A stretch of 64,000 bases of DNA, taken from the NCBI RefSeq assembly GCF_030253575.1, contig NC_080568.1:6919501-6983500 (forward strand). The letters run 5' to 3'. Under the pieces are notes generated by a model. It worked only from the letters and a program-made list of their open reading frames with translations, did no database searches and had not been told where the DNA came from. This DNA is from Rhododendron vialii. Its lineage: Eukaryota > Streptophyta > Magnoliopsida > Ericales > Ericaceae. Numbering within the stretch: the stretch's first letter is position 1; every line of letters starts with the position of its first letter. Below, in pieces: positions 27,143 to 38,094 of this stretch. The translations under genes and the position numbers were made by a program.

Positions 27143-27435
27143 TCCACAAAGGGGCCTATAAAGGAACATAGATTCAAGGATAGGCTTACACTTTCACCAG
27201 CTCCGGATGAAAATGCCCCCAAGTCAGGAAACTAGCGGGTTGAATCTACTCCTTTTGGGTTTTGGGCATTTTAGTAATTTCATACTCAAAAGTGGTGGGC
27301 CATAGACACCATTTAGGTTATTTACAGATTACTTTAACGGATTTTCGGACTTTTGATGTTTTCCTTCTGTGTCCCGGTTTTTATACATTATTTCGTCCTT
27401 TAGTAGTGTTGGGCTTGAAGGCTTTTTGGTAAAAT
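27143..27435 (+). repeat. 290-bp repeat R290, copy 2
   Basis: Begins TCCACAAAGGGGCCTATAAAGG-like sequence and follows copy 1 through AAGTGGTGGGCCATAGACACC and TTTTTGGTAAAAT. DNA immediately upstream is unrelated to that before copies 1 and 3. The IMP4-like exon lies between this copy and copy 3. Confidence 0.7.
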
Positions 27436-28607
27436 CACATCATTATTATACTATGCATGCGGAAATTTCAGTTGAAATTCAGCCCAGTGTCTCCAACTCA
27501 ATCAGCCAGTCCATTGTCTTTCCTCCAGTCTATTGTCCAGTTCGCGTTTTTTGGGCTCATTTGAGGCCCAAAATTTTAATCGGAATCATTCATCATGTAG
27601 ATCTCGTCAAAACAAACTACAATACCAAAAATCAAAGCCCATCGGATATGAATTGATACCTGATCGATACACATGTATTTGATAAAAATGGTATTGGGCA
27701 CAATGGATATAACCTGTTTTTAGCAAGTTTATATGTTCCGATCAGTTATCAATACATATTCGATGGACTTGATTTTTGTTGTGGTGGCTCGTCTTGACGA
27801 AATCTACATGATGAGCGGTTTCGATTATCAACGTGAATCAAACAACGAGGAACAAGGATGGAGAAATTATGTGATAGAAAGAGAGTGATGAGTGGGTCAG
27901 AGAGACAAATGGTGGTGGCGGTGGTGAGAGAGGGAGGGGCGAAGACTTCGTGCTTTAGGTTCAGATCCAGAAAATCGAGAGAGAGAGAGAGAAGGAGAAG
28001 GAGAAGGAGAAGAAGAAGAAGGAGGTGGTATCGCCGGTGATCGGTGGTGGTGTCGGTGGCCGTAGATTTTGATGTAAGGGCAGAGGTTGAGAGGTTGCAG
28101 AGGCGTCTTCTCCTTGGGGTATTTTGCCTTAATCACCTGCTGCCGTCTTTAAATTTACCAAAACTCACCCACGGCGAGCTCACCAATGCCTTGCGCAAGG
28201 TAATTATCAGCTAGGGTTTTGTGCAGATTTTCATTTCTAAGGTCTGATTTAATTTTTTATCTACCTGGTTAATATTAGGGATTTTGATTTTATAATTTGC
28301 TGGAACCATTGGAGCTGGGGCTATTGGGATCAAGAACGCGCGATAGGGTTTGCTTTGGTTTTTATCTTTTGCAAGTTCATGCTTTTGATTTTTTCATTCA
28401 ACTTGTGGGAAGATTTTGCTTTTGACATAAGTTGAAATTTTCTGTTTTGCTGCGAAGTGAGTTGTCGTTTATCTATGCTACTAAACTACATGTCCTTGTA
28501 TTTGCAATTGGAGCCGAAGAAACAGATGAATTTTGTCGAAAATTGGTGTATTCTAATACGGTACTTATTTTGATTCCTTTCTTATGCTTGTGTTTTGCTG
28601 TTTGCAG

Positions 28608-28689
28608 AGGGAAAACCAATCCCTACCGAGCTCAGAAACAAAGAAGCCGAACTACGCCGGGATATCAACCTAGAGGACAAAAACTGCCA
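28608..28689 (+). pseudogene. captured exon of IMP4 (U3 snoRNP protein)
   Basis: One 82-bp exon with intact borders (TTTGCAG before, GTATGT after) encodes EGKPIPTELRNKEAELRR followed by INLEDKN. This matches the conserved N-terminal segment of IMP4, a Brix-domain protein of the U3 small nucleolar RNP needed for 18S rRNA processing. The rest of IMP4, including the Brix domain, is absent within several kb. A donor-like site (CGCAAG|GTAATT) at about 28199 could be a neighbouring exon but does not match IMP4. Its place among transposon repeats indicates capture, not an ordinary gene. Confidence 0.8.
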
Positions 28690-29675
28690 GTATGTATCTC
28701 TTTTATATGTTGTTTTTGTGCACATATTGAGTTTGATTCACTTGCTTCAATTGGTGAAGATGCAATTTGTTTATGGGGTGTTACGTTAAAGGCTTCATTT
28801 GCTTGCTGATAAAATTCAATAAAGAAGGAAATAGTGAATTTGCAGTATTTAATTTGCGTGGGACATGAAAACAAAAGTCTCTGTTATTAAAAGTAGGACA
28901 TAGAACTATAGAAGTTCTAATCTTTAGTTCCGTCATTGATTCTTGCACCCAAGGGAAGGAGTTTGTTGGGAGCGGTTGTGACATGTGACCTAATACGATG
29001 GCAGCACTATTGTTGCAGTAGAGAGGTGCAGATATGTGTCCCCAAAAAAAGCTTTTCCACCCCGTAAAATGGGGTAACCTTCATGAAAAATGGGTTAAAG
29101 GTTGCCTATCTGGTATCTGCTACATCTCCCGACCTTGCTGTAAAATGGCTGGCTTGTGCATTGGGTGACACCTTGCCCTGCGTACCCATATCTTAGCTGG
29201 TAAAGGAATATACTAGCATGGGTAGTGGTGTGAACTTAGAACTTAGACCCTTGGGCCTTGAGCATAAGCTCTGCTTCTTTGATCGACAAAGCCGCCAATT
29301 CCTTCAAACTCACCAAATCCTGTGAGTCCTTTTTTATTTGTTTCCTTTTCGGTTATCGATTGGGGTACTTTAGTACTTTAGTCATTTCATTCATGCCATA
29401 CCATGTTTCTGGGGTAATAAAACTAGAACTCTGACCTCTTAAGGCAGAAGAGTTCAAAATTCAGTTCTCTGTACTAACTTGGAACAATAACTAATTAAGG
29501 TGAAATTTTGGTTGATAAACAAGATGGTTTCATTTTTCTGTTTCACCAGGAAGAATTAATTGATGAATGGAAAGACAGTTCCTTCTTTTAAACTTGTTCG
29601 TTGTTATTCCTATTTTACAACAAGCAAGTCTATTTTATAGTTTCATGGACCGCTGTGAGCCCGTGATGTCCTTTT

Positions 29676-30004
29676 TCAGAGGCGCCTATAAAGGAATGCC
29701 TTACCAAAGTGTGGCTTACACTTTGGTAGAAACAGAAAAAAATGCCCCTGACTTCGTATACTTGGGGGCTGAATCTGGTCCTTCTTAGTTTTAGGCGTTT
29801 AGGAAATTTTACGCGTAAAAGTGGGGGGCCATAGGTACTATTTAGGTTATTTTCAAATTACTTTAACGGGTTTTCAGACTTTGATGTTTTCCCTCTGTAT
29901 CCTTTTTTTACATCCTATTTTGTCCATTAGTGCTGTTGGGTTAGAGGTTTTTTTTTTTGTAAAATCGCCTACTCAAGACACTGTTTTTGCTACCGGAATT
30001 CACG

Positions 30005-30043
<39 letters not shown>

Positions 30044-33000
30044 TGGCACGAAAACTTCACCTGGCAGAAATCGATGGAGAAGAGAGAGAGAGAGGAGGAG
30101 GAGGGACTCAGAGGTCGGTTAGGGTTTTAGGAGGGAGACGAGTACTGGGGCAGAGTTTTTGAGGTCGGACGAACATAGGGTGGGTTGGGTTTTGGGTTTT
30201 CGAACTGGATAAGGACTAAGGAGGAGAAATCTGCTCGTTCCAGCATTGGCGAATACAATCTTGTGATAAGTTTTGCAATATCTTGCTTTGATGCGTCTGT
30301 TCTTTCTTAATTTTTGGGGTTTCTTATTAACTCCCTCAGGTACACTTTGTTTTGGGTTACTCTTTGTTTCTCAGCCACAACCTCCACGAAATCGTCCAGA
30401 ATACTGAGCCAATTTGGAAATTGATTTACCCCATTTGAGTTCACTCTCAACCAGTTTAAAGCTGTCTCCAAAGATAGGAATGTACGTGTGTTTATATATA
30501 TAGGTGTAGGTACCGTGTTTTCCTTGGTCTTGTTTTTTTGTGTTACATATAGTTGCCATTTTGTATCGGATACATAGCAAACGAATCCATACTGTGTAAT
30601 AAATGTGTCACTTATCCACATCCATGGATTATAGAAAGCATTAGAAAAGATGATGGCATAATAAACTAGATTTGAGCAATTAAATAAAAGACTTAAGTGA
30701 AAAGAGAAGTGCACAATAAAGGCTGTGGATTGTTCTACTCTTTCACTGTGAACAATTGAGACTTACAATGGAAACGCGTTGTCTGTGCGGCCCATTAAAA
30801 ATAAAGAAGTAAACTTGCTTTGAACCCATAGCTAATAGTTAATTGCTGAATTTCAAATCTTGTATCAGAAAACTACGATGTTTCGTGGTTTTCTTTATAT
30901 TATGTACCAAAGAATGCTTGAATTTTTCTTCACAGACAGACTTAGTCTACCGTTAATGTATGATTTGTTTGTTATGTGTTTTGTTGTTATCCTTGTATCT
31001 AAACTCTATAGCGTACCATGTATACTTGGTATGTATATGAGCATCGTTGTGCAACTGTGGCATTTCTAACTAATGAGCCACAGTGGTAGGTGGTTTGGTT
31101 TGAAGAAAAAAGAGATCACGAAGGGCAATATCATTCTGTATGGGAGTTTTGTAAGAAAGTTTTGTATTTATAGCATTGATATATGTACTTTAACTTTTGC
31201 AGGTAATCACAAAAGAGTCTTTTTTGGCTGCACAGGTAAAAGAGAAACATCCTTTTATTTACCTTTTGTGTTGTTGTTGTGAATATATCAGCTTTTTCTT
31301 GAAAGATTGAAATTTTAGCTCCTGTGCATTATTTTAGAGGCAAGATTTGCATAGGTTAAAGGATTTGCCGTCTCTGGGAGAATTTCACGCCTCTGGGAGA
31401 ATTTCACGCCTGGACTCTACTCATTCATTTTCGCTGGGATGTGGAGAAGTTTGCGGTGCTTGTGGAGAAGTCATAAATAGAAAGATGAGGAAATAACAGG
31501 AAGTTCTTTCTTGTTTGATGAAGCGGGTGCAACTGTAGTTGAAAAACATGATCTTGATTCATCTCCGTTTGCCACTATGGCATGCAATATTTGCATGGAG
31601 GATGCACCTGGTACTGTAGTGACAAAAATGGAATGTGGCCACAACTTTTGCAACAACTGTAAGCTTGGTTCTTTTTTCTGTTGGCTTGCTAGCTTTATTA
31701 CCTTATAGTAGTTATCTAAGGACGTTTCCGAAACCATGGACTAGCCTATGGGCCACCTTAATGCACAGGCCCACAGAACTTGCAGATTTTAGATGACGCT
31801 TAGGATCCAGTTATTGTATTTATGCTCCTGGTACTGTTCTACCTATTCAATACTTTGGAATTACCTTCCTCGGGAGTTTTTAACTTCTTGTTGGGAAGTG
31901 TATTTACTACTAGGTTGTTTAGAAATATAACTTATTGGGGAAAAATCATTTTGAATCATATAATTTATATTGGGGTTTTTGTTTTTTCTTTCATATATTT
32001 GGGTTCTTACTTTTAGGTTGGACGGATCATTTTATTGTGAAGATAAATGAGGGTTAGAGTAAAGCATATTAGGTGCATGGCTCACAAATGTAACACTCTG
32101 TGATGAAGCTATTATCAGAAATCTTGTTAGGATGAGGCATCCTGATTGAGAGGGGAAATTTGATTGTTTTCTGCTTGAGTTGTATATTGAGGATAATAAA
32201 ATGGTTATATGGTGCCCAAGTACTTCCCACTGTGGGAATGCGATTCGTGTTGAAAATGATGAATTTTGCAAGGTTGAATGTTCTTGTGGTTTACAATTCT
32301 GTTTCAGTTGCACACTCACCCTATTCGTGTTTGATGCCGGAGCTATGGACCAGGAAGTGTCATGATGAGTCTGAGACAGTTAATTGGATTACTGTACATA
32401 CAATACCTTGTCCAAAGTGTCACAAACGAATGGAAAAGGACAGTAGCTGCAACTTGGTGAGCTGCATATGTCGGCAAGCATTTTGGTGAGATTTCTTTAT
32501 GTTTGCATTAGTTTCATTTTAGGGGTTGGTGCTATTTTTGTGAATCACCTGTATCAGAGATTCAGAATCCTATGTTGTTCATAATTGGCTTCCTGATAGT
32601 TTATAATGTGAAATAAATGAGCAGCTTTCTTTAGACCTCACCATTGTTATATAAATCGTATTTCTTTTCTAAAGATCCTTGAACTAGCTTTCTTCTTGTG
32701 TTTCTTCTTTCTTCTTCTTGTGTTTGATGCAACATTATTTCTTTTTGAAGGAAAAAATCTGGAATTCTTTTGTTCATGGCCATGTGAAGAAAGCTTGTGA
32801 TATTTGTCCTTTGGTGTGGGCGAGAATGTTTTATTCATCGTCGGACTTGTTCGAAGGATGCTTGCAAGCGTGTTCATACTTTGTGTCTGAAGACGAGGGA
32901 GCTGTTCTTGCAAGACATGGCTCAAAGACTTGGTTTCTACCTTTGATGATGAAGTTGGTTGCGATAGAGATTTGTTCTTTAATTTTGGTTTTTCGGAGAT

Positions 33001-33262
33001 TGGTTCTATTTTAGTCGTGTATCTTTCTCTATAACAAATCTTATATTAGGAAGATAGAAGTCAAGACCTTAATCTTTGGTTTTTGATTAAGGTGATTGGA
33101 ATCGAGAGTTCTTTGGGTTAGGCTTCCGAGCTGAGTTTTGCCCTACAACATACTAGCTTTCTTATACCATTAATAAATTTCTAATAAACGCACAGCAAAA
33201 ACTCAAAGTCGACACATTATAATGAACACGCGATTCGTGCAACGCACGAATGGTGACACTAG
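29676..33262 (+). mobile_element. Helitron with captured host exons (3' end certain, 5' end proposed)
   Basis: The 3' end is diagnostic: an 8-bp perfect hairpin ATTCGTGC AAC GCACGAAT (33233-33251), seven bases, then CTAG at 33259-33262 followed by T. The proposed 5' end is R290 copy 3 (TCAGAGGCGCCTATAAAGG). Inside are a (CT)n tract at 30010-30039 and ARIADNE exons. No Rep/helicase frame is present, so it is non-autonomous. If R290 copies 1 or 2 are the real start, the element is about 10.6 or 6.1 kb. Confidence 0.75.
31500..32485 (+). pseudogene. ARIADNE-type RBR E3 ligase fragment
   Basis: Exon 31500-31658 encodes DEAGATVVE and the start of RING1 (CNICMEDAPG, CGHNFCNNC). The AACT|GTAAGC donor and TTTTAG|GTTGG acceptor (exon from 32017 to 32485) join in frame. 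The second exon continues WTDHFIVKINEG, then the IBR domain (WCPSTSHCGNAIRVEND, CSCGLQFCFSC) and the start of RING2 (SETVNWITVHTIPCPKC). It is broken by stops at 32055-32057 and 32147-32149 and by frame changes around 32070-32090 and 32310. The N-terminal acidic region and C-terminal Ariadne domain are missing. ARI proteins pass ubiquitin through a RING2 cysteine. It lies inside the Helitron, so it is a captured piece of a gene elsewhere. Confidence 0.85.
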
Positions 33263-33329
33263 TATTTCAAAAAAGGGCAACAATAGTATAAAACTACCAA
33301 AGGTCACACTTAAAGAATACTGATGCTTT

Positions 33330-33622
33330 TTTGTTGAACTTTTTTTGCGACCATCACATTTCCTCGTAAAATGTTTTTACTGCACTATCAAACAAAGTAT
33401 AGACTTTTAGCGACCAATGCTTCATTTCCTCGCAAATAACCACTATTTTTGCTAGAAACATAATTCCTCGCAAAATGATTACAACTTTAGCATCCAAATA
33501 AGTTTGACACAAAAAAACTTTACAACCTTTCGGCGACAATTTTTTTTGTTTCCTCGCAAATTCATTTTTCCTGCCTACATACAAAAATCCCGCGACGTTC
33601 TTGGCGGCAAGAATTAGCGAGG
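33330..33622. mobile_element. CACTA-type subterminal tract, right side
   Basis: CATTTCCTCGTAAAAT, TAGCGACCAATG, TTCCTCGCAAAT and CGGCGACAA are the same subterminal words as at 18.9-19.4 kb. The tract stops at TTAGCGAGG, where the second RGTB copy starts. The terminal CACTA motif itself is missing here. Confidence 0.65.
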
Positions 33623-33802
33623 ACTTCTACCAATAACAGGAGAATAGCTACATAGGAAACATGTGCTTAAATATATCAACTGTATATGGTATATCTCGAA
33701 CAAAAGTTATAGCTCATACGAACTGATGGTAATATGATTGAGAAAATGGATCAATATGTACGGAAATATCTGACAACAACAAAACTAGATGCTGAAGGAT
33801 AT

Positions 33803-34427
33803 AGTTTGACACCTTGTCAATGTCAAGTACATTTATCTTGTCAAAAAGGGCTAAAATCTGTACAACACTGAGGGTATACAGTATATGCGGGTCATGCCCA
33901 ATGTTACCACCAAATCCACCTATACGAATAGCAAGGTGGTAAAAGATTAGTTCCAGTTCCAAATAATTTTACCAGTGCTGAATTCAATTTGTAGAATTTA
34001 AATTGTCAAGAACCACAACAATTCAGAATGATTAGCACTTTATCCATAAAAACCGAAAGAACATCAAATGTGAAATGAGATAAAATCTAGAATGACATAT
34101 TTACAAACCCGATTCATGTTGGCACTCCAAGACCCATGAAACAACTTCCTTAGAATCCACTGCACCAATCTTCCCCAAAAGATCCAGAGTGGTCAGCCCC
34201 CAGTATGCACCATTGATCCGTGTGTGTTGCATCACCACAGATTCAAAATCGTTCTTCTTCTGAGGAAACAATTTCCAAAAATCCCATTTATATGTGAAAA
34301 CAAGGGGTAAACTACACATATTTCTTTCCATACAACCAAAATTTAATAAGAAAATTAGAGGAGTGCAGACCTTCCCTACGGATAAAATGTAGTTAACATG
34401 TTTCTCGGCTTCTATCTCCTCCCCTAT
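33803..34427 (-). pseudogene. truncated RGTB copy, exons 1-3
   Basis: Exons 34427-34371, 34259-34109 and 33919-33803 correspond one to one to RGTB exons 1-3 and keep all splice dinucleotides and open frames ([36 protein letters not shown]). The ATG used by the intact gene has become ATA, although an in-frame ATG 24 bp upstream survives. Everything after exon 3 is missing because the duplication starts in intron 3. No zinc-binding residues are encoded, so it cannot make active enzyme. A short transcript remains possible. Confidence 0.9.
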
Positions 34428-34539
34428 TCCGTAACTGTACCAACTAAACATGCAATCGTGAATTCTTAAAGTTGGAGAAAGGAATCAGAGTAAAAAACAA
34501 GTTCCTATTTGCTATTTGCTTTCAGCGTTGCATCATCAT

Positions 34540-35186
34540 CTATGGAGCACGGGTACCGTTACGCAATATGGTATGGGTATGGAAAACGGCAAAACCCCAA
34601 AAAAGTAGGATACGGGTACGGCGTGGGTACGGCATATATATATATATATATAATTTTGGCAGCTGATTTTGCCACTCTTTTTTTTTAATTAACGGTACTC
34701 CCTACAAGTGTATTTTTGCACAATGCAGGGAGTGCTGTTAACAAAAAAAGAAGTGACAAAATTATTTCCCATAATTTTTTACTATTTTTGTATATATATC
34801 ACAGTGCATTCAATCAGATACGTAGATACATATATACATACACACAGAGAGAGACGAAGATAGAGAGAGAGAGAGAGGGCGAAACAAAGAGAGAGAGAAC
34901 TTATGATTTGGAGACCCAGATCGATCGATGTCGTCGCCGTGGCTTGAGGCTTGAGCTCTATGTGTATGTAAAGGACAAATTACACAATAAGCCCAATATT
35001 TTATAATTATTTACAAAAAATTCAAAATTTTATTTTGGACAAAAACGCACACCCAAACGTACCGACAGAATATCCTTGCCATACCCAAATATACCAAAAG
35101 TATCCGATACGATTTTGCCGTACCGACGCCGTACCCGTACCCTAGTGCACGTACGACGACATTTCCGAAGTACTCGTGCATCATAG
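34540..35186. mobile_element. hAT-type element, copy B (in RGTB duplicate)
   Basis: Same insertion as 17814-18491, carried by the duplication. ATCATCAT flanks it at 34532-34539 and 35187-35194. The ends are CTATGGAGCACGGGTACC and GTACTCGTGCATCATAG, which pair better than in copy A. It lacks the long poly-G run. Confidence 0.85.
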
Positions 35187-35519
35187 ATCATCATAAAGTC
35201 CACACATATTACTAATTCTGTTTCTGTGGGTGTTTTTCCCCCAATGTAATTGTAAGTATTAGGGCAGAGAAATCTGATGTGCCCGTTTCGAATCTAGTCA
35301 TTAATCGAATACAAGAAAAATATTACTCCATTTTTTTTAGGGAGAATTTTCCATCAGTCCACTATAGCAGTTTCAAAACCCATCTAGTCTATTTCTAAAC
35401 TTCATAGCCCATAAGTCCACTAGTCTACAAAAATACCAATATAATCCACTATATGTAGCCCTATATATACCCCACTATATGTAGTTTCTTTTCCATTTCC
35501 TTCAAACGAGGGGAGGGGG

Positions 35520-35600
<81 letters not shown>

Positions 35601-36599
35601 AGGGACAAGCATCTCGTTCCAGCCTCCTGTCGTCGTTGCCATCGCCACCCATTTCTCGTCGCCGTCACATCCCTTCCCAACCTCCCATCGCTGTCGCCAT
35701 CGCCACCCACCTCCTGTCGCCGTCGCATCCCATCCTAGCCTCGCCGTCGCCATAGCATCTCACCTCCGCGTCACCATCGTGTTCGACAAAAGTATAGGTC
35801 ACCAACGCGTCACCAAACGAGATCTGCACAAATCTCCACAAGATCGCCGTCCTTTCCCACCGTCGGCTTTGTTTCCACCATTGCCGTTGTTTTCAACACA
35901 AACAGGTAAGTTGAGTTTAATTTAGGGTTGAATATATAAGGTTATTTGTTACTATTTGTTCAGATTTGGTTTGGTTAGGATTTTGGATGAACTTATGGGA
36001 TCATATAATGTTATATCTGAGCTTCTGAAATTATTTTCATTACAATTGAAGAACATATGATGCTACACCCTCAGATGTAATGTTATGTGTTATTGCGTAA
36101 CATTATATGACGTTATATATTCTCCTGTTGGTTGTTTATAAATGTCATTTTGTTCTGTGAAGATGTATGGTATTTTATCATTTTGTTCAGTTGTCATTTT
36201 GTTTTGTGAATACATATGGTTATATATTCAGGTCTATAAGCCGCTGCGCGAACCTATTCAATAACGTAAATTTCGTAGTTTTATTAGTTTTCATGTATAA
36301 ATTTATTAGTTTTATTTGTACATGTAAACATATTTTAAGAAAATACGGTATATTCTCTGTATATGAGACATATATGGTTATATATCCAATTTATGTACCA
36401 TGTATCATGTCATCATTCCTAATATATATGGTTATGTGATTTTTTGTTATAGTGTATCATGAGATAAATAACATTTAGGTTTTCGTTTGACAACTGATAT
36501 CGTAAAACATATATGATTATATGTGAATTCTTGAATCCTTTTTTAACATATAAAGCTATATGTTTTCATCTATTTAACTTTTTTCTTATATGTGCAGAC

Positions 36600-36812
36600 A
36601 TGACAAATCCATAAGAAATAGGAGTATGGTTTCATGAAGTGCCTAATCCAATTTATTACAAATTGGAGTATCATCACAATGACACCGTGATAATGGAGTT
36701 TAGGATGAACTCCAACCTCAGAAGAGCCCTCCACATCAAATCGTTCTACCGAAGGTACCTCATGATGTTGAAGAGTCACATTAGGATCGTTGATCCTGAT
36801 AAGACAGCCTAG
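36600..36812 (+). other. unidentified 71-codon exon-like frame in the MULE
   Basis: Preceded by TATGTGCAG (an acceptor-like site) and starting ATG ACA AAT CCA. One stop (codon 5) is followed by an open run to TAG at 36810-36812 containing GVWFHEVPNPIYYKLEYHH, then MEFRMNSNLRRALHI and SFYRRYLMMLK. The composition is protein-like, not repeat-like. I do not recognise the family. It may be an exon captured by the MULE. Confidence 0.4.
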
Positions 36813-37031
36813 AACATTAAATTTAGAATTTTAATTTGGTTAACATCTTTTGGTGTAATTTCTTTGTCTTATTTTCATATTGCTATTCAGAAGACTCTGA
36901 ATCCGTTTTGTAGATCTATCGATCAAATTTATAACTACGTAGTTGAACAATAGCAGATTCTGAATCCATTTGTCATTTATTTTGAACACAGATATTTTGA
37001 TTGGCGGATGTAATGGTTTCAATAATTGATA

Positions 37032-37284
37032 CTCCCTCCGTCCCAATTTGTTTGTCCAATTGTTGAATTACGTGTTTTTCAAAAATATACTTATATCTTA
37101 TATTTTATAATGTTTTTTTTTATGATTTTGAAGATTTTGTATAATAAAACTAATTGAGATCCATCAAACAAGATCCATATTGCATATTAAAAACATTACA
37201 AATTGAAAATTATAGCCAATTCTTTGAGAGGTCAAACGCTCTCAAAAAGTCAAAAAGTGGACAAACAAACCGGGACGGAGGGAG
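37032..37284. mobile_element. Stowaway (Tc1/mariner) MITE
   Basis: Classic ends CTCCCTCCGTCCCAATTTG and its complement (CGGGACGGAGGGAG), flanked by TA (37030-37031 and 37285-37286). It is inserted in the first of two tandem 150-bp units. The second unit (from about 37429) keeps the empty site AATAATTGTTACTTGTT. Confidence 0.95.
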
Positions 37285-37912
37285 TACTTGTTAAAACTTG
37301 AACATATATATGCATAAACATATAACCATATACATAACCATATACAATTTTATATGAATTGATCCGCGCATCTGCTTAACAGACCTAAATATATAATGTT
37401 ATATGTGCAGCGATAGAGTAAGTGAGTGGTTTCAATAATTGTTACTTGTTAAAACTTGACCATATATATGCATAAACGTATAACCATAATCATATATAAC
37501 CATATATAAAACCATAGACAACCTTATTTGAATTGGTTCACGCAGCGGCTTAACATACCTGAACATATTATGTTATATGTGCAGCGACAGAGCGGTTGAG
37601 ATCTGAAATGTAGAGAGAGAGAGAGCTATCAAAATTCTAAAAAATAGAAAAAAAATGAAAAAAAGCTGGCAGTGGCATTTTTGTCTTGTATTAATTCCTT
37701 TTTGACTTGACAAGAGCCCAGTTTGGCAACACAAAAAATGAAAAAGAATAAAAATATATTTTTTTGTCTAAGCCAAACAAGGCCCTTTTTTGAGTGTACT
37801 TAGTGGGTTACAAACTTGAAATGTGGATTTGGTGGGTTACAAATATGCTATAATGGACCCTAGACCAATTTTTTATTTTTTTTATCGGCAAAAATGTTAA
37901 CCAATTGAAACA

Positions 37913-37913
<1 letters not shown>

Positions 37914-37962
<49 letters not shown>
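37914..37962. repeat. (GA)n microsatellite
   Basis: About 24 uninterrupted GA units just outside the MULE. Similar tracts at 35524-35592 and 54053-54106 sit inside elements, and a (CT)n tract lies at 39291-39320. Confidence 0.95.
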
Positions 37963-37966
<4 letters not shown>

Positions 37967-38094
37967 CTACCGTAGAGATGATGAGTGCGGTCAGTGATAT
38001 GTATGGCATAGTGCGATGGGCAAAATAGTTGTGGAGACGAGTTCTTGAAGAGGCCCTAGCTAGGTATTTTGATTCCCAAATACTGGGGTGATTT

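Larger units (their letters stand above)
33623..35530. repeat. RGTB 5' segmental duplication, copy B
   Basis: Copy of 16901-18860 in the same orientation. It starts in RGTB intron 3 and runs through exons 3, 2 and 1, the upstream region, the hAT element and the left end of the MULE, then continues into the complete MULE. The join to the CACTA-like tract shares TTAGCG(T)AGG with copy A. Confidence 0.9.
35340..37875. mobile_element. MULE-type non-autonomous element, whole
   Basis: Imperfect inverted ends of about 90 bp: GGGAGAATTTTCCATCAGTC on the left, and on the right the complement of TAAAAAATTGGTCTAGGGTC, both continuing into ACTATAGCA-like sequence. T8A flanks it at 35331-35339 and 37876-37884, a 9-bp duplication as in Mutator-like elements, though the run is low-complexity. 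Inside are (GA)n at 35524-35592, a GC-rich leader-like block ending CAG|GTAAGT (about 35907), a 71-codon frame at 36600, inner inverted repeats around GCTGCGCGAACC (36240 against 37370 and 37540), and a Stowaway MITE. No MuDR transposase was recognised. Confidence 0.75.

Noticed and set aside
32718-33014. 98-codon frame after the ARI exons
   Set aside because: Looked for the C-terminal Ariadne domain here; it does not match and I recognise nothing else.
35420-35753. Minus-strand frames rich in Ser-Leu
   Set aside because: Produced by the (GA)n tract in the MULE; no start context or domain.
36100-36580. AT-rich frames with repeated TATGGTTATAT words suggesting membrane segments
   Set aside because: Hydrophobic translation comes from AT-rich repeats inside the MULE.
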